Made by a program: the position numbers and the translations under genes. Source: Promethearchaeota archaeon (GTDB lineage Archaea > Asgardarchaeota > Lokiarchaeia > Sigynarchaeales > SOKP01). Taken from it: a DNA stretch of 31,165 nucleotides. The notes under the pieces are model-generated. The model had not been told where the DNA came from. It ran no database searches and saw only the letters and a program-made list of their open reading frames with translations. The stretch spans positions 1-31,165 of the forward strand of contig SDNN01000012.1 of assembly GCA_004524425.1 (NCBI GenBank), in the 5' to 3' direction. Every line of letters starts with the position of its first letter. The stretch's first letter is position 1. Shown here piece by piece: positions 1 through 8,031 of the stretch.

Positions 1-423
1 GCTACGAATTACAATAAGTACATCCTTGGATATACCATCTTTCTTGACATCACTGCTAGAATAATGCAAAAAAATGACAGGGAAATTAATTTGCCCTGGT
101 ACAGGTCTAAGAATTTCGACACTTTTGGTCCTATTGGGCCCGAAATCGTTGCAGATATAAAAGATCCTCATGAGCTAAAGATTGAACTTAAAATAAACGG
201 AAAAATCAAACAATCCTCCAATACAAAGCACATGATATTCAAAATACCAAAAATTATCGAATACATCTCTAACCATTTAACCTTAGAGCCCGGAGATATC
301 ATTGCTACAGGTACGCCAGAAGGAGTGGGATCCATACACCCTGGAGACTTGATTGAAGCTAGCATTGAAAAAATAGGAACTCTTAGAAATATGGTTATTT
401 TGGAAGAAACGAAAGATCCGTGA
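1..423 (+). CDS. Fumarylacetoacetate hydrolase (FAH) family protein, 5'-truncated
   Basis: The reading frame is open from base 1, so the N-terminal part lies outside the window; the 141 residues present are the C-terminal half of the FAH catalytic fold. Visible family marks are GYTIFLDITAR near the start, W-x-RSKNFDTFGPIGP around residues 32-47, and the near-invariant IIATGTPEGVG loop near residue 100. Members of this family (2-hydroxyhepta-2,4-diene-1,7-dioate isomerase, acylpyruvase, oxaloacetate decarboxylase types) act on C-C bonds of 2-oxo or 1,3-dicarbonyl acids with a bound divalent metal. The metal-binding glutamates would mostly be in the missing part, so the substrate cannot be assigned. 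The gene stops at TGA; a separate Fe-S protein gene starts 111 bases later on the same strand. Confidence 0.9.
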   Translation, partial: ATNYNKYILGYTIFLDITARIMQKNDREINLPWYRSKNFDTFGPIGPEIVADIKDPHELKIELKINGKIKQSSNTKHMIFKIPKIIEYISNHLTLEPGDIIATGTPEGVGSIHPGDLIEASIEKIGTLRNMVILEETKDP

Positions 424-534
424 AGAGATTTTCGACTCTTATTCTCTTAACCTAAAATGTCGATTTGAAGATTCCAAATCTTTTTAATGATCTTAATCCC
501 ATGTTTATCTATAATTAGATTTAGGTTAAATGTG

Positions 535-1602
535 ATGTCAGACGAACCTTACATGAGATTAAGAGAACATTTGGACAGCTTTCCTTTAGGATTTCCCGAA
601 ACACACTCGGGAATCGAAATTGAAATCTTAAAAAAATTATTTTCTGTAGAGGAGGCGAGAATAGCAACCTTCTTAACTCAAATTCCAGAGACCATTTCTC
701 GAATAGCAAGACGAGCTAAAATGGATAAAATTGAAATGGCCAAAAAATTAGAGATGATGGCAAAAAAAGGACTCCTTTTTAGAGTCCGACGGGGCGGAAA
801 AATCCTTTATAATTCAGCACCTTTCATGATAGGATTATATGAATACTCTGTAAAGAAAATTGACAAAGAATTAGCCAGTTTATTTAAGGAGTATTATGAT
901 CTTGCTTTTTTGGATGAATTAGCAGCTAGTAATGTCCCTGGTTTCAAAGTTATTCCCATTGAGGAAACGATCGAACCCAACACGGTGCTTTATCCTTATC
1001 AAAAACTTGAAGAGAGCATAAAAAATGCAAGAACAATTTCCGTGACTGATTGTGTTTGCCGTAAAGAAGCTAGATTAATTGGGGAAGGATGCGAGTATCC
1101 CATAGAAACCTGTTTATCGTTTGGTGTTGCTGCCGAATATTATATTGAAAATGGCATCGGAAGAGAAATCAGCGCAGAGGAGGCCATAAGGATTGTAAAA
1201 GAAGCAGATGAGGCAGGTTTAATTCATGCCGGAGCAAATTCCAAGCATTTATCTAATATATGCAATTGCTGTCCATGCTGTTGTGCTTCCATGAAAGGAA
1301 TCACCAAGAAAGGGCTAGATAAGCATAGATTTTTGAATGCCATGTTCGAATCTATTATAGACGAAGAAAAATGTATTAGCTGTGGTAATTGCATTGAGAG
1401 ATGCCCTGTAGGAGCTATAGACCTTGATGATTTCGCTAAAGTTGACAGAGATCTGTGTTTAGGATGTGGATTATGTGCAAGTATCTGTCCAGAGGGGGCC
1501 ATATCTATTCAATTAAGAGAAGATGGAGAGGAACCTTACAATAGAATGCTTGAATTAGGGAAAGCTATTTATGAAGGTAAGAGAAAAAGCATGAATCATT
1601 AA
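535..1602 (+). CDS. Winged-helix-like protein with Cys-rich domain and C-terminal 2x[4Fe-4S] ferredoxin
   Basis: A 355-residue protein. The first ~100 residues are helical and look like a winged-helix (RIARRAKMDKIEMAKKLEMM, then a GLLFRVRRGGK wing). A middle domain has C173 and C175 (DCVCRK), C186, C193, and a cluster C243-x-CC-x-CCC at 243-250. The C-terminus is a classical ferredoxin with CxxCxxCxxxCP at 280-290 and 308-318, enough for two [4Fe-4S] clusters. The frame stays open upstream to an ATG at 487, but those 16 extra residues are hydrophobic and not shared with the paralogue at 30289, so the ATG at 535 is preferred. A redox role, perhaps as a redox-sensing regulator or electron carrier, is inference; the electron partner is not visible. 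A paralogue lacking its end lies at the other edge of the window. Confidence 0.85.
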   Translation: MSDEPYMRLREHLDSFPLGFPETHSGIEIEILKKLFSVEEARIATFLTQIPETISRIARRAKMDKIEMAKKLEMMAKKGLLFRVRRGGKILYNSAPFMIGLYEYSVKKIDKELASLFKEYYDLAFLDELAASNVPGFKVIPIEETIEPNTVLYPYQKLEESIKNARTISVTDCVCRKEARLIGEGCEYPIETCLSFGVAAEYYIENGIGREISAEEAIRIVKEADEAGLIHAGANSKHLSNICNCCPCCCASMKGITKKGLDKHRFLNAMFESIIDEEKCISCGNCIERCPVGAIDLDDFAKVDRDLCLGCGLCASICPEGAISIQLREDGEEPYNRMLELGKAIYEGKRKSMNH

Positions 1603-1666
1603 AATATTGAATTTATTTAATTACTAACTCAAATCGACGAAGATCTGCCTTTATTTTCATTCATTA

Positions 1667-1783
1667 TTATTTCCTATTTCTTCCCTTGCCTTTTTTTTTG
1701 GTTTCGGCACAGCCTCCACGACCTTTATTTGCTCTCTTTCCCTTACCGGAACCATCTCTCTTAGGGACTCCTTTTTTAGCCAA
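1667..1783 (-). CDS. Small Gly/Lys/Arg-rich basic protein (38 aa), TTG start
   Basis: On the minus strand a TTG codon follows a strong GAGGTGAG ribosome binding site (complement of 1788-1795) and opens a 38-residue frame ending in TAA. The product starts MAKKGVPKRDGSGKGKR and continues with a GRGGC motif and a KKKGKGRNRK tail: almost only Gly, Lys, Arg and Asn, with one cysteine. I do not recognise a characterised function. The RDGSGKGK...GRGGC pattern recalls short glycine-rich archaeal proteins often found near Fe-S or redox genes, which is a resemblance only. A very good TATA-like promoter sits about 40 bases upstream of the start, which supports expression. It is convergent with the Fe-S gene ending at 1602. 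Confidence 0.7.
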   Translation of the reverse strand: MAKKGVPKRDGSGKGKRANKGRGGCAETKKKGKGRNRK

Positions 1784-1824
1784 ATTTCTCACCTCCGCGA
1801 CTATGATAGATCATAATGTTTCTC

Positions 1825-1836
1825 TTTATATATTTA
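1825..1836 (-). promoter_or_regulatory. TATA-box-like promoter of the small basic protein
   Basis: On the minus strand the sequence TAAATATATAAA is an excellent archaeal TATA box. A start site about 25 bases downstream would fall near 1800 and give a short leader just containing the GAGGTGAG site before the TTG start at 1783. Inferred from spacing and sequence only. Confidence 0.5.
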
Positions 1837-1951
1837 TTTATATTAAATAGTAAATTCCTTTCAAGATTTTCCTCATTATATCATCCATCTACTCATGAAT
1901 ATTAAATAATAAACTAAAGATTAAAATAGAGATAATTACTTTTAGAAATCA

Positions 1952-2137
1952 ATGACGGAAGATATCAGTGAAGAAACTAAAAAGCAAATTTTCAAACTAA
2001 TTTCTACCCCTGGAGTTGAAATTCAAGATATTGCTGAAAAACTAAATCTTGATTTTGATTTTGTCATGGAACTTCTCGCAGATGAGTATCTAAAGCACAA
2101 TCTTGATCACGGAAGAAGAATGTGTTGTAGATTTTAG
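1952..2137 (+). CDS. Small helix-turn-helix-like protein with Cys-rich C-terminus (61 aa)
   Basis: A 61-residue acidic protein of three predicted helices: residues 4-20, 24-32 (VEIQDIAEKLNL) and 34-46 (DFVMELLADEYL). The spacing fits a small HTH module. It ends in a distinctive basic tail, HGRRMCCRF, with two adjacent cysteines. No family is recognised. ATG start; no strong ribosome binding site is visible, and the upstream 150 bases are very AT-rich, so a leaderless or short-leader transcript is possible. It is divergent from the small basic protein gene and sits 270 bases before the L11 gene. Codon usage matches its neighbours. A DNA-binding or protein-binding role is inference from the helical pattern. 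Confidence 0.6.
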   Translation: MTEDISEETKKQIFKLISTPGVEIQDIAEKLNLDFDFVMELLADEYLKHNLDHGRRMCCRF

Positions 2138-2268
2138 AATCTCGTTTTAGATCATTTTAAATTAACTAAATTAACTTCAATCTAAATCTAACACCTATTT
2201 TTAAAAAAGTTTTTTAACTTTGCTACACTCACTCATTTACTAAGTTCAAATCATTATTTTTAAAAGAC

Positions 2269-2353
2269 TTAGGACGCACGTTATTGCGGTTTCAATATAA
2301 TCAAGATATTGAAATGAACCATGAATCAAGGTAAATTTCATTCTGCGTTCTAA
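2269..2353 (+). ncRNA. Candidate structured RNA or leader, three-way junction, upstream of the L11 gene
   Basis: The transcript can fold into a closed three-way junction. The outer stem pairs 2269-2278 with 2344-2353 (10 bp, one G-U, containing GACGCA/TGCGTT). Hairpin 2 pairs 2290-2298 with 2306-2314 (about 9 bp, perfect). A short third arm pairs 2314-2318 with 2337-2341, sharing base 2314 with hairpin 2. The outer stem is followed at once by a seven-base T run (2355-2361). A competing small hairpin CGCA/TGCG (2275-2278 with 2285-2288) would disrupt the outer stem. The L11 start codon is 55 bases downstream. It could be a small RNA ending at the T run, or an mRNA leader of the L11-L1-L10 operon. 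The fold was found by eye, with no homologue known. Confidence 0.4.
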
Positions 2354-2407
2354 ACTTTTTTTGACCATGATTTGAACACGATTTAATTAAAAAATTGTCT
2401 GATTAAC

Positions 2408-2908
2408 ATGAGTGATAGAGGAAAAGTCGTTGTTAAAGCCTTGGTTACAGGGGGAGCTGCCTCTGGAGGACCGCCTATTGGTCCCGCTGTAGGTCCCACT
2501 GGAATCAATATAAAAGATGTCGTGGATGAGATTAATGAACAAACTATGATTTTTAAAGGAATAACGGTACCGGTACGGATTGAATGTGATCCAGAATCAA
2601 AGCAATTTGAAATATTCGTGGAAACTCCGGCAACTGCTTCATTGCTATTAAAAGAATTGGGCGTTGAAAAAGGTTCCCAAGATGCAGGTGTAGACAAGAT
2701 TGGTGATCTAACACTAGACCAAGTAATTGACGTTGCTAAGGCAAAAAGAGAAATCTTTTTAGATAAGACGTTTAAAGCTGCCGTAAAAACTGTTGTAGGG
2801 ACGTCCCTTTCTATCGGTGCCACGGTCGAAGGAGAAGATCCGAGAGTAATTCAAAAAAGAATTGATGATGGTGAATATGATGATAAAATAGTGGAGGAGG
2901 AAAAATAA
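2408..2908 (+). CDS. rpl11: Large-subunit ribosomal protein uL11
   Basis: A 166-residue archaeal uL11. The N-terminal domain carries the glycine/proline-rich GGPPIGPAVGPTGIN segment (residues 19-33) that packs on the GTPase-associated centre of 23S rRNA. The C-terminal RNA-binding domain includes VVGTSLSIGATVEG near residues 131-144. The length is normal for archaea, with an acidic tail ending in EEEK. It begins with ATG and opens the L11-L1-L10-L12 cluster; the L1 gene begins three bases after its stop codon, so these are translated from one message. A structured leader candidate lies upstream. Confidence 0.97.
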   Translation: MSDRGKVVVKALVTGGAASGGPPIGPAVGPTGINIKDVVDEINEQTMIFKGITVPVRIECDPESKQFEIFVETPATASLLLKELGVEKGSQDAGVDKIGDLTLDQVIDVAKAKREIFLDKTFKAAVKTVVGTSLSIGATVEGEDPRVIQKRIDDGEYDDKIVEEEK

Positions 2909-2911
2909 ATC

Positions 2912-3640
2912 ATGAAGGTCGATGATAAATTATTAAAAAAATCTTTAAACGCTGCGATTGATTTTTCGGTCATGAAAAAGGAGGGGCACGAGGAGAAAAA
3001 ACGGAATTTCGATGAAACTGTTGATTTTATCATAAATCTCAAGGATTTAGATTTAAAAGATCCTAAAAGTCGTATTGACAAGGAATTAATATTACCTAAT
3101 GACATAATAAAAAAGGAGATACCAAACATTTGCGTGATCGCATCCGATGAAATATTACTAGAAGCAAAAAAAATAGGAGTTGATACGTTAAGTCCCGAAG
3201 AACTCGCTGGTTTAGATAGAGAAGAAAAGAAAGACAAGAAGAAATTCGTGAAAAAATATGATTTTTTTGTTGTGGAAGATAAACTCATGAGAGACGTCGC
3301 TCGCTATTTAGCTAGATTTTTAGGTCCGGTTGGGAAAATGCCCAAACCTTTTCCATCAGGGTATGGGATCATTTCAAGTGTAGATGATCTTAAAAATGCG
3401 GTGGATCGATATAAAAAAATTATAAGCTTACAAGTTAAAAAACATCCAATCGTTCAAGTGAAAGTTGGTAAGAAATCCATGGAGATCAGTAAAATTCTTG
3501 AGAATGTCAAGACCATCGTGGATTATATAGCTGATTTAATGCCTCATAAGTTTAACAATTTTAAATCGATGTATATCAAGACAACCATGGGAAAACCTAT
3601 AAAAATTGACGAGGATTATTTAAAACAAATAGGGGTGTAA
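2912..3640 (+). CDS. rpl1: Large-subunit ribosomal protein uL1
   Basis: A 242-residue uL1, longer than the usual 210-220 of archaeal relatives because of a charged stretch (DREEKKDKKKFVKKYD) near residues 103-118 and an extended N-terminus. The conserved core is clear: FVVEDKLMRDVARYLARFLGPVGKMPKP near residues 119-146 and the FKSMYIKTTMGKPIKID ending. uL1 forms the L1 stalk that guides deacylated tRNA out of the E site, and in Methanococcus it also represses its own message. GAGGAGG overlaps the end of the L11 gene and serves as the ribosome binding site. Confidence 0.97.
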   Translation: MKVDDKLLKKSLNAAIDFSVMKKEGHEEKKRNFDETVDFIINLKDLDLKDPKSRIDKELILPNDIIKKEIPNICVIASDEILLEAKKIGVDTLSPEELAGLDREEKKDKKKFVKKYDFFVVEDKLMRDVARYLARFLGPVGKMPKPFPSGYGIISSVDDLKNAVDRYKKIISLQVKKHPIVQVKVGKKSMEISKILENVKTIVDYIADLMPHKFNNFKSMYIKTTMGKPIKIDEDYLKQIGV

Positions 3641-3644
3641 AATA

Positions 3645-4508
3645 GTGATTGGAGAAAAACATATTCCTCAGTATAAAATAGATGAGGTTAATTACCTAGT
3701 AGATTTATTTAAAAAATATAAGAATGTCGCGGTTATTGAGGTTGCACATATAAATGATAGGCAAATTCAATCGATCAAGAAGATTCTCAGGGGAAAAGCA
3801 ATAATTAGAATGTCAAAAAAATCCTTGCAGACTAGAGCCATTGAACAATATAAAGAAGAATCTGGAAAAGAAAATTTAGATGAGCTTGCTAAACACATAC
3901 CAGGACAGTCAAGTCTAGTCTTTACAAACATGGACATATTTGAATTGAAACGCATTTTTTTGGAAAATGAATGGATGGTGCCTGCGAAGCCCGACGAGGT
4001 CACTCCAGTTGACATTTGGGTGCCTGCTGGTGATACAGGCCTCCCGACTGGGCAAGTGATAAGCGAGTTAAATATGACCTTGCGTTTACCTACTCGAATT
4101 CAAAATGATACAATTTGGGTGAGGGAGGATACCAGAACGCATAAGGCAGGAGAAATTGTTGATATCAAACAAGCTGCAGTATTGAAAAAACTGGGTATTA
4201 GGCCCATTGAATCATTAATAAGAATTCATTTTGCGTGGGCTGATGGACAGGTATATACGGAAGATATCATCTACATGGACATGGAACAATTCCAAGAAAA
4301 TATTGCATCATGCTACATGACAGCTAAAACCTTAGCCATAGAATTAGGTATCATTGATGAAGATACAATTGAACCATTGATTCAAAAAGCACATAGAGAA
4401 GCCATGGGATTATTATTCGAGGTGCCCATCTTTGTTGACGACATGCTAGAAGAATACATCAAAAAAGCACAATTGAATGCATTGGCATTGGATCAGCGTT
4501 TAAAATAA
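3645..4508 (+). CDS. rpl10: Large-subunit ribosomal protein uL10 (P0 type), GTG start, without acidic tail
   Basis: A 287-residue aL10/P0. It has the rRNA-binding N-terminal domain, the archaeal/eukaryal insertion (IWVPAGDTGLPTGQV near residues 124-138), and the helical spine that anchors L12 dimers (about residues 215-287). Archaeal P0 proteins are usually about 330-340 residues and end in an acidic linker plus a short hydrophobic tail; this one stops at LALDQRLK, just after the spine, and no continuation exists in any downstream frame. GTG start with AGGGGTG just upstream, four bases after the L1 stop. Role: base of the ribosomal stalk that recruits translation GTPases, including SelB, encoded at 25616. 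Confidence 0.95.
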   Translation: MIGEKHIPQYKIDEVNYLVDLFKKYKNVAVIEVAHINDRQIQSIKKILRGKAIIRMSKKSLQTRAIEQYKEESGKENLDELAKHIPGQSSLVFTNMDIFELKRIFLENEWMVPAKPDEVTPVDIWVPAGDTGLPTGQVISELNMTLRLPTRIQNDTIWVREDTRTHKAGEIVDIKQAAVLKKLGIRPIESLIRIHFAWADGQVYTEDIIYMDMEQFQENIASCYMTAKTLAIELGIIDEDTIEPLIQKAHREAMGLLFEVPIFVDDMLEEYIKKAQLNALALDQRLK

Positions 4509-4578
4509 TTAGAATAATTTTTCAAATCTAAATTGAAAATAACAAGAAAAAAAAATAATAAAAAAGAGGTAAAGAATT

Positions 4579-4878
4579 ATGGAAAGTGTATATGCAGCAC
4601 TCTTACTTCATAAAGCTTCTAAGAAAATAACTGAGGCTGCGATCGAGAAGATCTTAACCGCAGCAGGAGTAAAAGCAGATAAGGAACAAATTACTAAATT
4701 AGTAGCTGGCTTAAAAGAGAAAGATATTGATACCATTCTTTCATCTGCCGCTGCCGCTCCGGTGATGGCTGCTTCTGCTTCTGGAGGCGGTGCTACTGCT
4801 GCAGCCGAAGCTGAAGAAGAGAAGGAAGAGGAAGAAGAGGAAGAAGAAGAACCTACAGGTATCGGATCATTATTCTGA
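4579..4878 (+). CDS. rpl12: Ribosomal stalk protein P1 (aL12)
   Basis: A 99-residue archaeal P1/L12. The N-terminal helical dimerisation domain (residues 1-58, MESVYAALLLHKASKKITE) is followed by an Ala/Gly hinge, a run of glutamates (about 78-91) and the hydrophobic tail PTGIGSLF that contacts elongation factors. In most archaea this tail ends GLGALFG or similar, so the factor-binding end is present here although it is missing from P0. A good AGAGGT binding site precedes the ATG. It follows the L10 gene by 70 bases and is followed by two T runs that probably end transcription. Confidence 0.97.
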   Translation: MESVYAALLLHKASKKITEAAIEKILTAAGVKADKEQITKLVAGLKEKDIDTILSSAAAAPVMAASASGGGATAAAEAEEEKEEEEEEEEEPTGIGSLF

Positions 4879-4902
4879 CTGCGATTGATCATCATTAAAG
4901 GA

Positions 4903-4920
4903 TTTTTTTTAATTTTTTTT
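4903..4920 (+). terminator. Oligo-T terminator after the ribosomal stalk operon
   Basis: Two runs of eight T separated by AA lie 25 bases after the L12 stop codon. Archaeal RNA polymerase terminates intrinsically on such T tracts without needing a hairpin. More T tracts follow before the SecY gene. Confidence 0.6.
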
Positions 4921-5066
4921 CTATTTTTATTTACTTATCGGCTAGTTTTCATTATTCATGGATGAGCGCGATATCTTAATCAAAACAAAAAGTTTTTTTT
5001 AAATTCTATTTTTTTAAAACTTACAACGATAAATTGTATTTTCTATTAAAAAAAAGCTGAATCACC

Positions 5067-6542
5067 ATGGCCGGCAAATTTGTTAAATTTTTCTCTCCAT
5101 TTGTACGAGTAATGCCAGAAATTAGAAATCCTCAGAGAGAGGTTTCATTTAAAGAAAAAGCTGTATGGACTGCGGTTGTTTTGGTAATTTATTTAATCAT
5201 GTCTAACATTCCATTATATGGCGTAAATCTTCAAAATTCTACCGATTATTTCTATTGGTTAAGAGTCATTCTGGCTAGTCAGAGAGGGACATTAACTGAA
5301 CTAGGGATAGGGCCCATAGTGACCGCGGGACTTATCATGCAGCTGTTAATCGGGTCTAAAATGATTAACGTGGACATGACAGATCCTTACGATAGGTCAT
5401 TATTTAGTGGAACGCAGAAGGTGCTGGCTATTTTTCTAACCGCATTCAATGCTGTTGCTTATTTAATTGGCGGAGCGTTTGGACCTCCAGAAGAATTGGG
5501 ATTAGAAAGCATGGTGCTAGTGTTCCTCCAATTATTATTCGCTGGTATTATAATAGTCCTTTTAGATGAATTACTGCAAAAAGGATGGGGTCTTGGAAGC
5601 GGGGTTTCTTTATTCATAGCAGCTGGAGTTGCAGGTCAGATATTTTGGAATACGTTCAGTTTCATTGAGGCGCCTACTGAGGAAGGGACGGCCTTACCGA
5701 GAGGAATAATCATTGCCATATTTTATGTACTCTTTGATGAAGATGATGATACGAATTTGGACGATATTTTCATACGAGGGCAGTTACCGAGCATTTTAGG
5801 GCTCATTACCACGGTCATTATCTTTGTCATCGTGGTGTGGTTTGAGGGCACTAGGATCGAGATACCGCTTGCTTATAAGGGATATAGAGGTGTGAAAGGA
5901 AAATATCCAATGAAATTATTGTATGTCTCTAACATACCCGTCATATTAGTTAATGCTCTCTATGCTAATCTATTATTCTTTGGGCAAATCATAGCTGGTC
6001 CTGATTCTGCCTTGAGAGGGCAAGGATTTGATTTTTGGCTAGATTTAATCGGGGTTTTTGAGAGTCAAAGTGCTGGAGAAGGCTTGGGAGGTTATCTGTT
6101 ACCCACTTCAGGTCTGATCTATCTATTATCTCCTCCGCAAGGATTAGAAGCATTGATGGATGATCCGCTTAGAGCAGTGATATATCTATTTATTTTTACG
6201 GGATTATGCATATATTTAGGGAAAATCTGGGTCGAAGTATCAGGGCTTGCTCCCAAGGATATTGCGCAACAGATCATCGATTCCGGCATGCAAGTTCCCG
6301 GTTTCCGGAGTTCAGCCAAAATAATAGAAAGAATTCTGAAACGCTATATTCCTACACTAATCATCCTCAACGGGATTTTCATCGCATTACTGAGTTTCAT
6401 GGCAGACAGCCTTGGGGCATTAACAAGTGGCACGGGGCTTTTGATTGCCATAGGCATCATCCATAACTATGCCGAAACTATCGCTAAGGAAGTGGCCGCG
6501 GAACAGTATCCAAGTATGCGCGGATTTCTTGGATTGGATTAA
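5067..6542 (+). CDS. secY: Protein translocase subunit SecY (Sec61 alpha)
   Basis: A 491-residue multispanning protein with the ten-helix SecY pattern. Recognisable parts are the plug/TM2 region (GIGPIVTAGLIMQLLIGSKMI, about residues 80-100), GWGLGSGVSLFIAAGVAG in TM4-5, the cytosolic loop with EGTRIEIPL and YPMKLLYVSNIPVIL, and a C-terminal cytosolic loop with SGLAPKDIAQQI. It forms the membrane channel with SecE and Sec61 beta. The gene has its own upstream AT-rich region and no obvious strong binding site. The ancestral archaeal order is secY-adk-DUF106; here the DUF106 gene follows directly and adk is absent. Confidence 0.97.
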   Translation: MAGKFVKFFSPFVRVMPEIRNPQREVSFKEKAVWTAVVLVIYLIMSNIPLYGVNLQNSTDYFYWLRVILASQRGTLTELGIGPIVTAGLIMQLLIGSKMINVDMTDPYDRSLFSGTQKVLAIFLTAFNAVAYLIGGAFGPPEELGLESMVLVFLQLLFAGIIIVLLDELLQKGWGLGSGVSLFIAAGVAGQIFWNTFSFIEAPTEEGTALPRGIIIAIFYVLFDEDDDTNLDDIFIRGQLPSILGLITTVIIFVIVVWFEGTRIEIPLAYKGYRGVKGKYPMKLLYVSNIPVILVNALYANLLFFGQIIAGPDSALRGQGFDFWLDLIGVFESQSAGEGLGGYLLPTSGLIYLLSPPQGLEALMDDPLRAVIYLFIFTGLCIYLGKIWVEVSGLAPKDIAQQIIDSGMQVPGFRSSAKIIERILKRYIPTLIILNGIFIALLSFMADSLGALTSGTGLLIAIGIIHNYAETIAKEVAAEQYPSMRGFLGLD

Positions 6543-6697
6543 TAGTTGGGTCAATATTATCATGAATCATTGATTCTATACTTACATTTTAAGTTTTAAC
6601 TTGATATAAATAGAAATGCCAAAAAATTTATTAAGTGAAAGAGAATATTAATTAATCTATAATTGTAAAAATTAAATAGAATACTACGGTTTTATGA

Positions 6698-7315
6698 ATG
6701 ATTTTTCAAGAAGGTAATTGGATAAGCACTCCTCCAGGTTCCATGTGGTTCATACTATTATTATCTATAATCATTTCGATAGTAAGTGTTATTCTCACTA
6801 AGTTATTGATTGATACACAGGAGCTTGACAGAAAGCAGAAACAAATTAAGGCTCATCAAGAAGAGAAAAAGAAAATTGTTGAGCTCGCGAGCGTGGATGT
6901 TGACAGATATCACAAAGCCCGAAAAAAATGGGAAAGACGTGATGCGATGTTAAAAAAAACGCAGCAAGGAATGGCCATGCAACGGATGAAACCTACTTTA
7001 ATCACATTCCTTCCCATGATAATAATTTTTGCCATTTTACGGGGGATGTATGGAAATGATCCGGTTGCGGCCACTCCAATGAATCCCGAATTCTACGGGT
7101 ACTTGAGTTTTTTCGTGGGATTGGGCATTGCGGATCATGGTAAATGGATAGGTGATGCGGCATGGTTAAACTTTACAGCGTGGTATTTTCTATGTTCTTT
7201 GGGAACAAACACGCTTCTTCAGCGAATCTTAGGATTACAAACACAAGCTTCTGGCGGATTTGAACAGATGCTTACCGGACCACAAGCAGCAGCTGCTGAA
7301 TTTCCAGACGTTTAA
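6698..7315 (+). CDS. DUF106 membrane protein, archaeal YidC/Oxa1/EMC3-like insertase
   Basis: A 205-residue membrane protein of the archaeal DUF106 (Ylp1) family, homologous to the core of YidC/Oxa1, EMC3 and TMCO1. An N-terminal helix (about 16-38) is followed by a long charged cytosolic coiled coil (about 41-85, QELDRKQKQIKAHQEEKKKI), then TM segments near 105-123 and 136-155 and a C-terminal one near 158-178. The amphipathic MQRMKPTLITFLP entry to TM2 is typical. It probably helps insert membrane proteins at the ribosome-SecY exit. The ATG at 6698 gives the standard N-terminus; an overlapping ATG four bases earlier stops after seven codons. Gene position after secY is conserved in archaea. 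Confidence 0.9.
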   Translation: MIFQEGNWISTPPGSMWFILLLSIIISIVSVILTKLLIDTQELDRKQKQIKAHQEEKKKIVELASVDVDRYHKARKKWERRDAMLKKTQQGMAMQRMKPTLITFLPMIIIFAILRGMYGNDPVAATPMNPEFYGYLSFFVGLGIADHGKWIGDAAWLNFTAWYFLCSLGTNTLLQRILGLQTQASGGFEQMLTGPQAAAAEFPDV

Positions 7316-7460
7316 ATCAGTTGCGATAAATTATTAAACAATTACTTTCCTTTTTCCTATTTTCTATATTTTATAGCCATCATGTTTTTATTTTAGCTTA
7401 TTTTTGGTTAATGCAAGCATGTACTGAACGTTAAAAAATGAGATGAGGTGATCATGGATA

Positions 7461-7952
7461 ATGGGCTTAAAATGGTCTGATATTAAATCTGAGATATTAT
7501 CTCCGGATGAATATTTGGAGAAATATAAAGGAAAATCAGAGATAATGAAGAATTATGAGAAATACGTGCCCAAGTCAAAACACGTTAAAAAAATCTTAAA
7601 CATTTTGCATTCTAATCAAGATGGGTTAAAAATATTAGCCATGGGGGCAGAATGGTGTCATGATTGTGCAGAACAAGTACCAAGCATGATTAAATTGATA
7701 AAGGAACTAAATAGTGATGAAATTGAGATGAAAATATTATACGGGATAAAAGTAAATGCATTTAGAAAACCCGGAGATATCTTATGGGATAAGAAACATT
7801 CGGTACCTGAGGCTGTAGATCCAAAGTTTAATTTAGAGGCGATTCCCACGTTTTATTTTTTTAAGGATGATGAGCTCATCGGGCGGATCGTAGAACATCC
7901 AAATTTTTTATCATCACTGGAAAAAGACTTCTGTAATATTCTGAAAAAATAA
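7461..7952 (+). CDS. Thioredoxin-like protein with WCHDC motif
   Basis: A 163-residue cytosolic protein with no signal peptide. Residues 56-75 form the first thioredoxin beta strand and active site: LKILAMGAEWCHDCAEQVP, where WCHDC is a CxxC redox pair. The cis-proline loop appears as AIPTFYFF near residue 131. The N-terminal ~45 residues are an extra helical segment (ILSPDEYLEKYKGKSEIMKNY). It is probably a thiol-disulfide oxidoreductase or a peroxide/metal-handling thioredoxin relative; the His-Asp between the cysteines is unusual for a general thioredoxin. GAGGTGATC is well placed for the ATG at 7461. The ATG seven bases upstream is out of frame. Confidence 0.85.
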   Translation: MGLKWSDIKSEILSPDEYLEKYKGKSEIMKNYEKYVPKSKHVKKILNILHSNQDGLKILAMGAEWCHDCAEQVPSMIKLIKELNSDEIEMKILYGIKVNAFRKPGDILWDKKHSVPEAVDPKFNLEAIPTFYFFKDDELIGRIVEHPNFLSSLEKDFCNILKK

Positions 7953-8031
7953 TTTTAGGGAAAGTCCCACTACATTTTTTTATTACTCTTTATAAGCTTC
8001 TGATCAAAATTTTCATGAATTTTTAAGGTAT

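Noticed and set aside
487..534. Longer N-terminus for the Fe-S protein from the ATG at 487
   Set aside because: The 16 extra residues are hydrophobic without being a signal peptide and are absent from the paralogue at 30289.
2383..3288. Long minus-strand open frames opposite the L11 and L1 genes
   Set aside because: They are antisense to certain ribosomal protein genes, have unnatural composition (Phe/Ser rich) and no ribosome binding site.
6206..6466. Plus-strand frame inside secY in another phase
   Set aside because: SecY is unambiguous here; the alternative product has no domain features.
6564..6576. GAATCATTGATTC dyad after secY
   Set aside because: Short and AT-rich; expected by chance in a region of this composition.
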